From positions 1 through 9,051 of the forward strand of contig JAHBAP020000368.1 of NCBI GenBank assembly GCA_018500005.2: a DNA stretch of 9,051 nucleotides. The letters are read 5' to 3'. Within the stretch, counting starts at the first letter, position 1. Each line of letters starts with the position of its first letter. Shown here one piece after another: positions 1-5,971 of this stretch. Origin of the DNA: Mycobacterium sp. (lineage in GTDB: Bacteria > Actinomycetota > Actinomycetes > Mycobacteriales > Mycobacteriaceae). Both the position numbers and the translations under genes were made by a program. A model generated the notes under the pieces. That model was not told the origin of the DNA. It saw nothing but the letters and a program-made list of their open reading frames with translations, and did no database searches.

Positions 1-70
1 GGGGAGTTGTATAAGGGGGAGGGGCCGCCCCGCCGATGTCGCGGGGGTCCGGGGGGGGGGGGTGGGGGGT
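1..70. other. Low-complexity poly-G sequence end, probably unreliable bases
   Basis: The first 70 bases contain runs of 5-12 G (12 consecutive G at 51-62 and 6 at 64-69) and an in-frame stop at 12-14 in the frame that is coding from about base 70 onward. Codon use changes sharply to normal GC-rich coding after the run. This pattern is typical of a contig end extended with miscalled G (as two-colour sequencing chemistry produces) rather than of real coding DNA. That interpretation is inferred. Confidence 0.7.
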
Positions 71-512
71 GTTCGCCCGCCCCGACTACCAGGCTGACCT
101 GGCCGTCGACCGGAATGCCCACCACCGCCTTCTCCCCGATGTGTCCGCAGTGGCCGACCCGTTCACCGGCGTCCAGATCGTGATCGGCCAGAACTGGATG
201 CTCGGTGGCGGCACCTCGCAGGCCGCCCCGATCTGGGCGGGGGTGACGGCGCTGATGAATCAGTACATCGTCGATAACGGCGGGCAGGCGATCGGTCATA
301 TCAACCCGCTGCTCTACCGGTTGGCACGGGGATCGCGGCTGCCCGGATTCCGCGACATCACGGTCGGCGCCAACGCGGTCGACATCCCCGTGAAGGGCTA
401 TGACCTGGTCACCGGGCTCGGCAGTCCCAACGTGTCCAACCTCGCCCGCAACCTGCTCGACGCGCAGAAGGCTCAGCTCGCGGCAACCGACTACCTTCCC
501 AGCGGAGGCTAG
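36..512 (+). CDS. S53 family (sedolisin/kumamolisin-type) serine-carboxyl peptidase, C-terminal part only
   Basis: C-terminal end of a secreted-type acid peptidase of family S53. Seen: VFARPDYQ, then LPDVSAVADP (the Asp codon at 138-140 fits the oxyanion-hole Asp of S53), then GGTSQAAP with the nucleophile Ser codon at 216-218, and near the end RDIT plus GYDLVTGLGSP, which resembles the family's C-terminal calcium site. The catalytic Glu/Asp of the N-terminal half and any propeptide lie off the window. The ATG at 36 is not a believable start: family homology is already under way at about base 70, the frame has a stop at 12-14, and bases 1-70 are poly-G. I treat this as a 5'-truncated gene whose first ~70 bases are unreliable. 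The TAG stop (510-512) directly abuts the next GTG start, suggesting co-transcription and coupling. A true pseudogene is less likely but possible. Confidence 0.85.
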   Translation: MSRGSGGGGWGVFARPDYQADLAVDRNAHHRLLPDVSAVADPFTGVQIVIGQNWMLGGGTSQAAPIWAGVTALMNQYIVDNGGQAIGHINPLLYRLARGSRLPGFRDITVGANAVDIPVKGYDLVTGLGSPNVSNLARNLLDAQKAQLAATDYLPSGG

Positions 513-2363
513 GTGGCTTCGGCACCTTGCCCAAAGTGCGGTGAAACCGTTCCGGCTGGACAGTTTTGCGCTGCGTGCGGTACCCGCCTGTCATCGGATT
601 GCGGGGACGGCCGGCTCCGCAGGAGCGCGTACGCGGCCGCGCCACGCGAGCGCCTGTTTCGTCCATGGGTGACCAGTTCGTTGTTTCCGCAGCTGCCGTG
701 GCGCTCGCGCGCACAGTTCCGGCTCGGACTGATCATCGTGATGTCGGCCGCGGTGGGTTTCGCTCTGCTCCGCCTGCAGGTGCCGGTCGTCGCGGTGTCG
801 GTGTTCGGACTGCCCGTCCTGTTCGCCGTCTACCTGCGGGTGATCGATGTCTTCAGCGGCGGCCGCCGGCGGCTCTTTCTGCTCGCCATGGTGTGCGCCG
901 TCGGGCTGGGGGTGGCCTGGGCGCTCGTCGCGGGCCCGATCGTCGCCGGCGCCTACAAGGCCGCGCTGGGTGGGCAGACCAGTTTGGCGCAGATGCTTCT
1001 GTGCGGGGTGGCGATCCCGAGCACCTTCGGGCTGACGATGGTCCTTCCAGCGGCTCTCGTCCGCGCGGTCGACCGCTCGCGCGGAGAGGCACTGGACGGA
1101 TTCACCATCGGCGCGGTGGGTGCGACGGTCGTCAACGCCTCCGCGACCGCCACACTTCTGGCGCCGCAGTTGACGATGGGTGTGACCGCCGACAGCCAAT
1201 CGGTCGGCGGACTGCTCGCCGAGGCGCTGGTCGAAGGTGTGGCTTGGCCGCTGGGTTCGGTGGCCGCCGGTGGCGGACTCGGAATAGCCCTGTGGTTCGT
1301 CCCGAAGGCCGACGCGGCGCGGCGGTATCGCAGGACCGTGGTCATTCCGGCGGCCGTGTTGGGCGCCCTGGCCTTTGCGGTCTCGATGGGGGTCGTAGAC
1401 GTCGCCCCGCTGCCGTTGGGCCCTTACATCGGGCTCCAACTGATCATCGCGGTGGCCGCGGTGCTGGCCGTGCGGATCGTCATCGCCGATGCGCTGCTGC
1501 ACGAGTGGACCGAGGACCACGGGGGCGAACAACTGCGCTGCGCCGAATGCGATCGCGTGGTCGCATACCGGGCGTTCTGCAGCGACTGCGGCGCGGCGGT
1601 CCGTGCGGCATCCCGGAAGTCCAGGGCCTCGCGGATCGTTGGACCGGAGGCCCAGGCCGGATCGGACGCGACCGGGATGCCGCGGCCAACGACTTCTCAT
1701 CTCAGCGTGGTGGGACCCGTGGTCGCCGGCGTGGGGGCGGCGGTGGCCGTCGCGGTGGTGGTCGCCATCGCCATCAAGCCCGCTCCCCCGGCGTATGCCT
1801 GCCCGCCCAACTGCGGCGGACCCTCCACCGGCAAACCGGTCGAAGCCAATCCGCGCTTCAGCGGGGACAACGGCGCCTTCTCCGTCGCCTACCCGGGTGA
1901 AAACCCCGCCTATGAGGTGACATTCGATCCGCCGGGAATCAACGGCGTCCAACTCAACTACCTTGTGGGCGATACGGGGGTGTTGACCCTCTTCGGTGAG
2001 CCGGCGGGCAAGCGCACACCCGAACAAGTTGCCCAGGAGATTCTGCAGACCAAGTATCACGGCGCCCGCGTCGCTTACGAGATCCCCAACGCATCAGTCG
2101 GTTACGAGCCGGGCTATGGGGTTGCCGCCGACGTGTACCCGCGTGACACCTCCAGCACCTACAACAGAACCCGGGTCATCGTCATGGTGGCGATCAGGCA
2201 TGACTACGCCCTGATCGCCACCGCCGCGGGGCCGTATCACGAGTTCAGCCCGGACTTCGGGAGCGGACATCCGTCCGGGGCCAACCTCGAACTGGCCATG
2301 GACATGGGCAAGTACGTCAACAGCTTCAGGTGGTACGGCGACAGGTACCGAACGCCGTCCTGA
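513..2363 (+). CDS. Double zinc-ribbon polytopic membrane protein with extracytoplasmic C-terminal domain
   Basis: 616 residues, function unknown. Order of parts: an N-terminal zinc ribbon with C6-x2-C9 and C19-x2-C22; about eight hydrophobic segments (roughly 71-89, 91-111, 120-146, 161-183, 196-216, 238-262, 275-295, 302-326); a second zinc ribbon with C343-x2-C346 and C356-x2-C359; a basic Ser/Arg linker; a single strong membrane segment at about 399-422; then a ~190-residue soluble domain with a CPPNC pair (C430, C434), presumably outside the membrane. The 8-TM block with EALDGFTIGA at 192-201 faintly recalls PrsW-type membrane proteases, but the PrsW Glu-Asn and His signatures are not visible, so I claim no protease activity. 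The GTG start sits immediately after the upstream stop, with AGCGGAGG at 501-508 as ribosome binding site. It is followed by ppk2 in the same direction after about 22 nt. The zinc-ribbon calls are firm; the role is not known. Confidence 0.85.
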   Translation: MASAPCPKCGETVPAGQFCAACGTRLSSDCGDGRLRRSAYAAAPRERLFRPWVTSSLFPQLPWRSRAQFRLGLIIVMSAAVGFALLRLQVPVVAVSVFGLPVLFAVYLRVIDVFSGGRRRLFLLAMVCAVGLGVAWALVAGPIVAGAYKAALGGQTSLAQMLLCGVAIPSTFGLTMVLPAALVRAVDRSRGEALDGFTIGAVGATVVNASATATLLAPQLTMGVTADSQSVGGLLAEALVEGVAWPLGSVAAGGGLGIALWFVPKADAARRYRRTVVIPAAVLGALAFAVSMGVVDVAPLPLGPYIGLQLIIAVAAVLAVRIVIADALLHEWTEDHGGEQLRCAECDRVVAYRAFCSDCGAAVRAASRKSRASRIVGPEAQAGSDATGMPRPTTSHLSVVGPVVAGVGAAVAVAVVVAIAIKPAPPAYACPPNCGGPSTGKPVEANPRFSGDNGAFSVAYPGENPAYEVTFDPPGINGVQLNYLVGDTGVLTLFGEPAGKRTPEQVAQEILQTKYHGARVAYEIPNASVGYEPGYGVAADVYPRDTSSTYNRTRVIVMVAIRHDYALIATAAGPYHEFSPDFGSGHPSGANLELAMDMGKYVNSFRWYGDRYRTPS

Positions 2364-2385
2364 TCGGATGTGCTGGGATAGGCCT

Positions 2386-3177
2386 ATGGCCGTCCCGCGT
2401 CGCGTCCTCGAAGAAGAAGAACTCAAGCCCTACCAGGTGGAGTTGCTCAAACTGCAGCACTACCTCGAAGAGCAGAACCGCCGGATGATCGTGTTGTTCG
2501 AGGGCCGCGACGCCGCCGGCAAGGGCGGCACGATCCGTCGGGTCACCCGCTACATGAACGAGAAGCACTACCGGGTGGTGGCGTTGGGCAAGCCCACCGA
2601 GGAGCAGCGCAGCCAGTGGTACTTCCAGCGCTACATCGCGCAATTCCCCACCGGCGGGGAGATCGTGCTGTTCGACCGCTCCTGGTACAACCGCGCGATG
2701 GTCGAACCGGTGTTCGGCTTCTGCACCGACGAGGAATACCGGAACTTCCTCAAGGGCGTAGTCGGCTTCGAGAAGGACCTGGTGCGGCAGGGCACCACCC
2801 TGGTGAAGCTGTACTTCAGCGTCACCAAGGAGGAGCAGGCCCGCCGCTTCGAGCGCCGCCGCGACGACCCGTTGCGGCAGTGGAAGCTGTCGGAGATCGA
2901 CGTCCAGGCCCAGGAGCACTGGGACGATTTCACCGAGGCCAAATACCGCATGCTGCGCCGGACCAGCACCCCCGATGCGCCGTGGATCATCATCCGCTCG
3001 GAGAACAAGCACAAGGCCCGGCTCAACGCCATCAAGGTCATCCTGGCCGCGGTGCCCTACGAGGGCCGTTCGCCCGACGTGGACTTCGTGCCGGACCCGG
3101 ACGTCGTGATCCCCGGCGCCCATGAATTGGCGCTGATGGAGGCCGAACGCATCCGCAGCGGAAAGTTCACCGGATAG
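2386..3177 (+). CDS. ppk2: Polyphosphate kinase 2 (class I PPK2)
   Basis: 263-residue cytosolic kinase that transfers phosphate between inorganic polyphosphate and nucleoside diphosphates; the family acts mainly in the direction polyP + NDP to NTP. Visible motifs: Walker A-type loop GRDAAGKGGT at 40-49, Walker B-type FDRSWYNR at 96-103, and an Arg-rich lid around 153-170 (RRFERRRDDPLRQWKLSE). The single-domain length fits class I PPK2; the M. tuberculosis protein is, as I recall, about 295 residues. The ATG at 2386 is preferred over an in-frame ATG at 2368 because purine-rich GGGATAGG (2374-2381) lies 4 nt upstream, whereas nothing like a ribosome site precedes 2368. It lies 22 nt downstream of the zinc-ribbon membrane protein gene and is probably its operon partner. 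It converges on the cyclase gene with only 19 bp between stops. Confidence 0.93.
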   Translation: MAVPRRVLEEEELKPYQVELLKLQHYLEEQNRRMIVLFEGRDAAGKGGTIRRVTRYMNEKHYRVVALGKPTEEQRSQWYFQRYIAQFPTGGEIVLFDRSWYNRAMVEPVFGFCTDEEYRNFLKGVVGFEKDLVRQGTTLVKLYFSVTKEEQARRFERRRDDPLRQWKLSEIDVQAQEHWDDFTEAKYRMLRRTSTPDAPWIIIRSENKHKARLNAIKVILAAVPYEGRSPDVDFVPDPDVVIPGAHELALMEAERIRSGKFTG

Positions 3178-3196
3178 CGGAGCGAGACGTCCGGAG

Positions 3197-3979
3197 TCAG
3201 CCCTCGGTGAAGATCGCCACCGCGCGGGTCCACCCCGCCGAGGCGGCGTGCACCTTGACCGGGAAGCACGAGACCTCGAAGCCGGATGCTGGCAGCGATT
3301 CCAGGTTGTGCAGTTTCTCGATGTGGCAGTAGCCGATGGTCCGCCCGGCGCGGTGGCCCTCCCAGATGATCGACGCGTCGTGGTTCTCGGCGTAGCGGCG
3401 CGCGGTGTAGGAGAACGGCGCGTCCCAACTCCAGGCGTCTGTCCCGGTCAGCCGAATTCCACGCTCCAGTAGGTAGAGGGTGGCTTCCCGACCCATCCCG
3501 CAGCCCTTACCCACATAGTCCGCCTGCCCGTAATGCGTTCCGGCACTGGTGTTCACCAGAACGATCTCCAGCGGGGACAGCTCGTGGCCGATGCGGGCCA
3601 ACTCGGCTTCGACGTCCCCGGCGGTGACGACGTAGCCGTCCGGGAAGTGCCGGAAGTCGAGCTTCACCGCGGGCTGTAGGCACCACTCCAGCGGAACCTC
3701 GTCGATGGTGATGGCCCGCTTGCCGCCGTCCATCGTCGAGGCGTAGTGATAGGGCGCATCCAGGTGGGTGCCGTTGTGGGTGGTGATCCGCACCCGTTCG
3801 ATGGCCCAGCCCTCGCCGTCGGGGAGGTCGCCCTCGGTGGCGCCCGGGAAGAACGACACCACCTCCGCAGCGGTCTGCCGGTGGTCGTAGTAGTCGATCT
3901 CCGGTAGATGCCCGGGCGGATCCGAGGCGATCCCGGCCTGAAGCGGAACCGACAGGTCGACGAACCGGCGTGCCGTCAT
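3197..3979 (-). CDS. Cyclase/kynurenine-formamidase-type metal-dependent hydrolase
   Basis: 260-residue member of the cyclase family (Pfam PF04199), which includes bacterial kynurenine formamidase and isatin hydrolase: cytosolic enzymes that hydrolyse amide or lactam bonds with a bound Zn or Mn. The family signature H-x-G-T-H-x-D-x-P-x-H is present at 68-78 (H68, H72, D74, H78), followed by the usual GTDAWSWD segment and the C-terminal FPVKVHAASAGWTRAVAI. The ATG at 3979 is chosen because the open frame continues to 4153 only by running into the divergent gene at 4020, and family homology (FVDLSVPL) starts five residues in. A -10-like TACGAT lies 6 nt before this ATG, so the message is probably leaderless. 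Substrate cannot be deduced: no other tryptophan-catabolism gene is visible nearby. Confidence 0.9.
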   Translation of the reverse strand: MTARRFVDLSVPLQAGIASDPPGHLPEIDYYDHRQTAAEVVSFFPGATEGDLPDGEGWAIERVRITTHNGTHLDAPYHYASTMDGGKRAITIDEVPLEWCLQPAVKLDFRHFPDGYVVTAGDVEAELARIGHELSPLEIVLVNTSAGTHYGQADYVGKGCGMGREATLYLLERGIRLTGTDAWSWDAPFSYTARRYAENHDASIIWEGHRAGRTIGYCHIEKLHNLESLPASGFEVSCFPVKVHAASAGWTRAVAIFTEG

Positions 3980-3985
3980 GGGCGC

Positions 3986-3991
3986 ATCGTA
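3986..3991 (-). promoter_or_regulatory. -10 box of a leaderless promoter for the cyclase gene
   Basis: On the minus strand TACGAT (consensus TANNNT) is followed by exactly 6 nt and then the ATG at 3979. There is no Shine-Dalgarno sequence in between. This spacing places the transcription start on the A of the ATG, the usual mycobacterial leaderless arrangement. The start site is inferred. Confidence 0.55.
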
Positions 3992-4007
3992 GCGAGGCGA
4001 GTGATGG

Positions 4008-4013
4008 TGTAAT
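4008..4013 (+). promoter_or_regulatory. Possible -10 box of a leaderless promoter for the phosphotransferase gene
   Basis: TGTAAT ends 6 nt before the ATG at 4020, the same spacing as the divergent box at 3986-3991. It lacks the usual A at the second position, so it is a weaker match. No Shine-Dalgarno lies at a workable distance; the only purine-rich stretch, GAGGCGAG at 3994-4001, is 18 nt away. Confidence 0.35.
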
Positions 4014-4019
4014 CGCGCC

Positions 4020-5087
4020 ATGGCAGAGATTCCGGGTTCCCCCGCCGACGTCACCGCAAGGTGGCTGACCGATGTGCTGAGCCGCCCGGAGCGCCAGGTC
4101 GTCGTCGACGCCGTGGAGGTGACGCCGATCGGGACCGGCCAGACCGGGGCCACCTACCGGATCGCGGCCCGCTACGGGTCCTCCCCCGCCGACCTGCCGG
4201 ACTCGTTCGTCGTCAAGTTGCCCGCCCAGGATAACGCGGTGCGGGAACGGGTCGCGCTGAGCTACCGCTCCGAGCACGCGTTCTACACCGGGGTTGCCGA
4301 CTCGGTCGCCGTGCCGGTCCCTCGCTGCCATCACTGCGCGCTGGCCGACGACGGTGCCCAGTTCGTGCTGTTGCTCGACGACATGGCACCGGCCGAACAG
4401 GCTGATCAGATCCGTGGGTGCACACGGGCCGAGTCGGAGTTGGCCGTGACCGCACTGGCAGGTCTGCACGGTCCGCGGTGGGGTGACCAGGCGTGGCTGT
4501 CGTTCACCGGCACGGTCATGCCCAAACCCGACGAAGCGACAGCCCGAGGCCTCGGTGACATCACCAAGTTGGCGGCATCGACGACGATCGAGAAACTCGG
4601 TGCCCGGATGACCGAGGCCGACCGGGCGACGGTGCTCGAGTCCGCGGATCTGATCGCCGACTGGTTGTTGGGCTCCCCCGACCGGTTCAGCATCCTGCAC
4701 GGTGACTATCGGGCGGACAACCTGCTCTTCGGCGACGGGCGGGTGACGGTGGTGGACTGGCAGACACTGGCGGTCGGGTTGCCGGCCCGGGACCTGTCGT
4801 ACTTTCTCGGCACCAGTCTTGAACCCGGCGAGCGGGCCCGCCACGAGCGGGCGTTGGTGGAGAGCTACCACCGCGCCCTGATCGCTTTCGGCATAGAAGG
4901 CTACGACACTGAAACCTGTTGGCAGGACTACCGATTCGGGATGCTGCAGATCCCATTGATCACCACGTTGGGGTTCGCGTTCTCGGCGGCCACCGAGCGC
5001 GGTGACGACATGGTCCTGACCATGTTGGAGCGCGGCAGCCGGGCCATCCGGGAGCTCGGCACGCTGGAACTGGTGCGCGGGGGCTAA
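4020..5087 (+). CDS. APH-fold phosphotransferase family protein
   Basis: 355-residue kinase-like protein of the aminoglycoside phosphotransferase / ecdysteroid-kinase-like superfamily, a group with many unassigned members in mycobacteria. Seen: FVVKLPAQ with the candidate ATP-binding Lys at 66, a following Glu at 85 (YRSEHAFY), hinge region VLLLDDM at 116-122, catalytic loop HGDYRADN at 227-234 (D229 as probable base, N234 for metal), and the metal-binding VVDWQT at 244-249. All expected catalytic positions are present, so it is probably an active small-molecule kinase, not necessarily one acting on an antibiotic. It starts 40 bp from the divergent cyclase gene, with no ribosome site and hence probably a leaderless message. 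Its TAA stop overlaps the stop of the convergent small membrane protein gene. The substrate is unknown. Confidence 0.88.
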   Translation: MAEIPGSPADVTARWLTDVLSRPERQVVVDAVEVTPIGTGQTGATYRIAARYGSSPADLPDSFVVKLPAQDNAVRERVALSYRSEHAFYTGVADSVAVPVPRCHHCALADDGAQFVLLLDDMAPAEQADQIRGCTRAESELAVTALAGLHGPRWGDQAWLSFTGTVMPKPDEATARGLGDITKLAASTTIEKLGARMTEADRATVLESADLIADWLLGSPDRFSILHGDYRADNLLFGDGRVTVVDWQTLAVGLPARDLSYFLGTSLEPGERARHERALVESYHRALIAFGIEGYDTETCWQDYRFGMLQIPLITTLGFAFSAATERGDDMVLTMLERGSRAIRELGTLELVRGG

Positions 5088-5374
5088 GGCTGGTCGGCGC
5101 GGGCGTCGGACGACGGGCCGTCCGGGTCGGTGGAGATGTCCGGGGAGAACTCGTCGGCGGAGAACCGCGGCTTCACGGGCTCGGGTTCGACGGCGGGGGC
5201 GGGGTTGTCCGGTACCGGCACCGGTGCGGGCTCACGGCGCCAGTCCCGCACCAGTTGAACGATTCCGGCCACCGCCAGGGCGATCACCACGACGGCAAGG
5301 GGCGTGCTGCCGGTCACCATGGCCAGGACAAGCCCGATCAGACCGAGCACCGCCAACGCCACGACTCCGCGCAC
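5084..5374 (-). CDS. Small two-helix membrane protein with proline-rich acidic tail
   Basis: 96 residues, family not recognised. Two hydrophobic segments (about 3-20 and 25-42) form a helical hairpin. It is followed by a basic stop-transfer patch (RDWRRE, 43-48) and a Pro/Glu/Asp-rich soluble tail that presumably stays in the cytosol. The GTG at 5374 is chosen because the open reading frame upstream (to 5836) has no membrane-protein character and overlaps the whiB gene antisense to its codon pattern; a weak GGACGG precedes the GTG. The gene lies 76 bp downstream of the whiB gene in the same direction, with a strong hairpin between them, and shares four bases (CTAA, 5084-5087) with the end of the convergent phosphotransferase gene. 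Function unknown. Confidence 0.72.
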   Translation of the reverse strand: MRGVVALAVLGLIGLVLAMVTGSTPLAVVVIALAVAGIVQLVRDWRREPAPVPVPDNPAPAVEPEPVKPRFSADEFSPDISTDPDGPSSDARADQP

Positions 5375-5387
5375 CCGTCCAGTCTGC

Positions 5388-5417
5388 CCGCGTACGGCCT
5401 GTCCGGCCGGTACGCGG
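5388..5417 (-). terminator. GC-rich hairpin between whiB and the small membrane protein gene
   Basis: CCGCGTACGGCC (5388-5399), a 5-nt loop, then GGCC-G-GTACGCGG (5405-5417): a 12-bp stem with a single bulged G. There is no U-run after it on either strand. It may be a U-less, mycobacterial-type terminator for whiB or a structured leader for the small gene, whose GTG lies 13 nt further on. The hairpin is seen; the function is inferred. Confidence 0.45.
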
Positions 5418-5450
5418 TGGCTGCGTGTTCGACGGGGGTTGTGCGGCGGA

Positions 5451-5858
5451 TTAGGCGGCGGGGCGCCGACCGAGCAGCACATGCACGACGGCTGGGGCCG
5501 GCGCTTCGGGCGCCTCCTCGCGGGAGAGCAACTCGGCGCTTTCGGGCAACTCCCGGGGATTGAGCGTGCCCTCGGCGATCTGGCGCAGCATCGCATGGGC
5601 GTGCGCCAACTGGTGCCGTTTGCGGTACTGGCCGCCGGGCAGTTTGAGGCCGGCCCAGACGCCGTATTCCTCACCGCCCTCGATCGCCAGGCGGGCGCAC
5701 TGGCGCTGTTGGGCCAGCGGGCAGCGGCGAAGGCAGATGGTGCGCGCCTTGGCGGCCGACTGCTCGTAAACGCGGGCCTTGGCGGCGCCGTCACTGGCGT
5801 CGTCATCGGCGTAGCCGAACCACAGGTCGGGATCAACGGAGCACGGGCGAACGTCCAT
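5451..5858 (-). CDS. whiB5: WhiB-family iron-sulfur regulator, WhiB5-like
   Basis: 135-residue WhiB-family protein, a small cytosolic [4Fe-4S] transcription factor unique to actinobacteria and their phages. Four cysteines are placed as expected (C6, C42, C46, C54), followed by the beta-turn motif YGVWAG (65-70) and a basic segment (KLPGGQYRKRHQ, 72-83) likely to touch DNA. The cysteine spacing is C-x3-C-x7-C rather than the common C-x2-C-x5-C; I recall that WhiB5 is the M. tuberculosis paralogue with a C-x3-C motif. Gene order (divergent HTH regulator, then NlpC/P60 protein and two helical-domain proteins) also matches whiB5 (Rv0022c). The tail from about 100 on is Glu/Pro/Ala-rich. The ATG at 5858 is fixed by a strong GAGGAGG (5864-5870) 5 nt upstream; the longer frame to 6086 runs through the intergenic operators and is rejected. 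Family certain, paralogue probable. Confidence 0.88.
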   Translation of the reverse strand: MDVRPCSVDPDLWFGYADDDASDGAAKARVYEQSAAKARTICLRRCPLAQQRQCARLAIEGGEEYGVWAGLKLPGGQYRKRHQLAHAHAMLRQIAEGTLNPRELPESAELLSREEAPEAPAPAVVHVLLGRRPAA

Positions 5859-5863
5859 CAGAG

Positions 5864-5870
5864 CCTCCTC
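5864..5870 (-). promoter_or_regulatory. Ribosome binding site fixing the whiB start
   Basis: GAGGAGG on the minus strand, 5 nt before the ATG at 5858. It is the strongest Shine-Dalgarno match in the window and decides against the longer upstream frame. Confidence 0.85.
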
Positions 5871-5876
5871 GGGAGA

Positions 5877-5904
5877 TATTCGATGACGTAAACGTATACG
5901 AATA
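5877..5904. promoter_or_regulatory. Concentric dyad, candidate operator over the whiB promoter
   Basis: TATTCG (5877-5882) and CGAATA (5899-5904) are perfect inverted arms, and ACGT (5886-5889) and ACGT (5892-5895) form an inner pair on exactly the same centre (5890.5). The dyad covers the predicted -10 and start region of whiB. It also contains the perfect palindrome CGTATACG (5893-5900) and one AAACGTATA copy. Binding by the neighbouring HTH protein or by WhiB is inferred. Confidence 0.5.
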
Positions 5905-5943
5905 ACCTGGGATGCGCAAGAAAAACGTACACAGAAACGTATA
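5890..5943 (+). repeat. Three direct copies of AAACGTAYA (candidate operator half-sites)
   Basis: Copies at 5890-5898 (AAACGTATA), 5923-5931 (AAACGTACA) and 5935-5943 (AAACGTATA), with start-to-start spacing of 33 and 12 nt. A fourth copy with one mismatch (AATCGTACA) lies on the minus strand at 5958-5966. Such an AT-rich word is rare in this GC-rich setting, and the copies fall only in the divergent intergenic region. Confidence 0.6.
5891..5919 (-). promoter_or_regulatory. Predicted whiB promoter (-35 TTGCGC, 17 nt, -10 TACGTT)
   Basis: On the minus strand TTGCGC (5919-5914) and TACGTT (5896-5891) are separated by 17 nt, giving a predicted start near 5884 and a short leader that carries the ribosome site at 5864-5870. 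The -10 box lies at the centre of the dyad at 5877-5904, so a protein bound there would block transcription. Confidence 0.5.
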
Positions 5944-5963
5944 ACTTGATACGGCTGTGTACG
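5926..5963. promoter_or_regulatory. Nested dyad / potential hairpin, candidate operator upstream of the HTH regulator
   Basis: Outer arms CGTACACAG (5926-5934) and CTGTGTACG (5955-5963) are perfect 9-bp inverted repeats, extendable to 11 of 12 matches (5923 to 5966). Inner arms CGTAT (5938-5942) and ATACG (5949-5953) are inverted around nearly the same centre with a 6-nt loop. The right arm overlaps the predicted -10 of the HTH gene. It most likely acts as a double-stranded operator; an RNA hairpin is possible only if transcription begins upstream. Confidence 0.6.
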
Positions 5964-5965
5964 AT
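5960..5965 (+). promoter_or_regulatory. Predicted -10 box for the HTH regulator gene
   Basis: TACGAT (TANNNT) is followed by 6 nt and an ATG at 5972, so the transcript probably begins on that ATG. No convincing -35 is present. The box overlaps the right arm of the dyad at 5926-5963, consistent with autoregulation. Confidence 0.4.
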
Positions 5966-5971
5966 TCGGCA

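Noticed and set aside
591..2060. Long antisense open frame (489 codons) opposite the zinc-ribbon membrane protein gene
   Set aside because: It is an Arg/His/Gly/Pro-rich shadow frame caused by high GC at third positions; the plus-strand frame has clear zinc ribbons and membrane segments.
2368..2385. Upstream ATG as start of ppk2
   Set aside because: No ribosome site precedes it and the six added residues (MCWDRP) are not family-like; ATG 2386 has a purine-rich site.
3170..3194. Possible bidirectional terminator between ppk2 and the cyclase gene (CCGGA ... TCCGG)
   Set aside because: Only a 5-bp stem with a 15-nt loop and no T-run; too weak to call.
3980..4153. N-terminal extension of the cyclase frame to 4153
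   Set aside because: It overlaps the divergent phosphotransferase gene and its residues are unlike the family; the ATG at 3979 follows a good -10 box.
3507..4871. Long minus-strand open frame (454 codons) over the cyclase and phosphotransferase genes
   Set aside because: It runs antisense to the APH motifs and in a different frame from the cyclase; its composition is that of a shadow frame.
5375..5836. N-terminal extension of the small membrane protein frame to 5836
   Set aside because: This part is the shadow of whiB on the same strand in another frame; the membrane helices begin at GTG 5374.
5946..5951. TTGATA as a -35 box for the HTH gene
   Set aside because: No TANNNT lies 16-18 nt downstream; the only good -10 (5960-5965) is 8 nt away.
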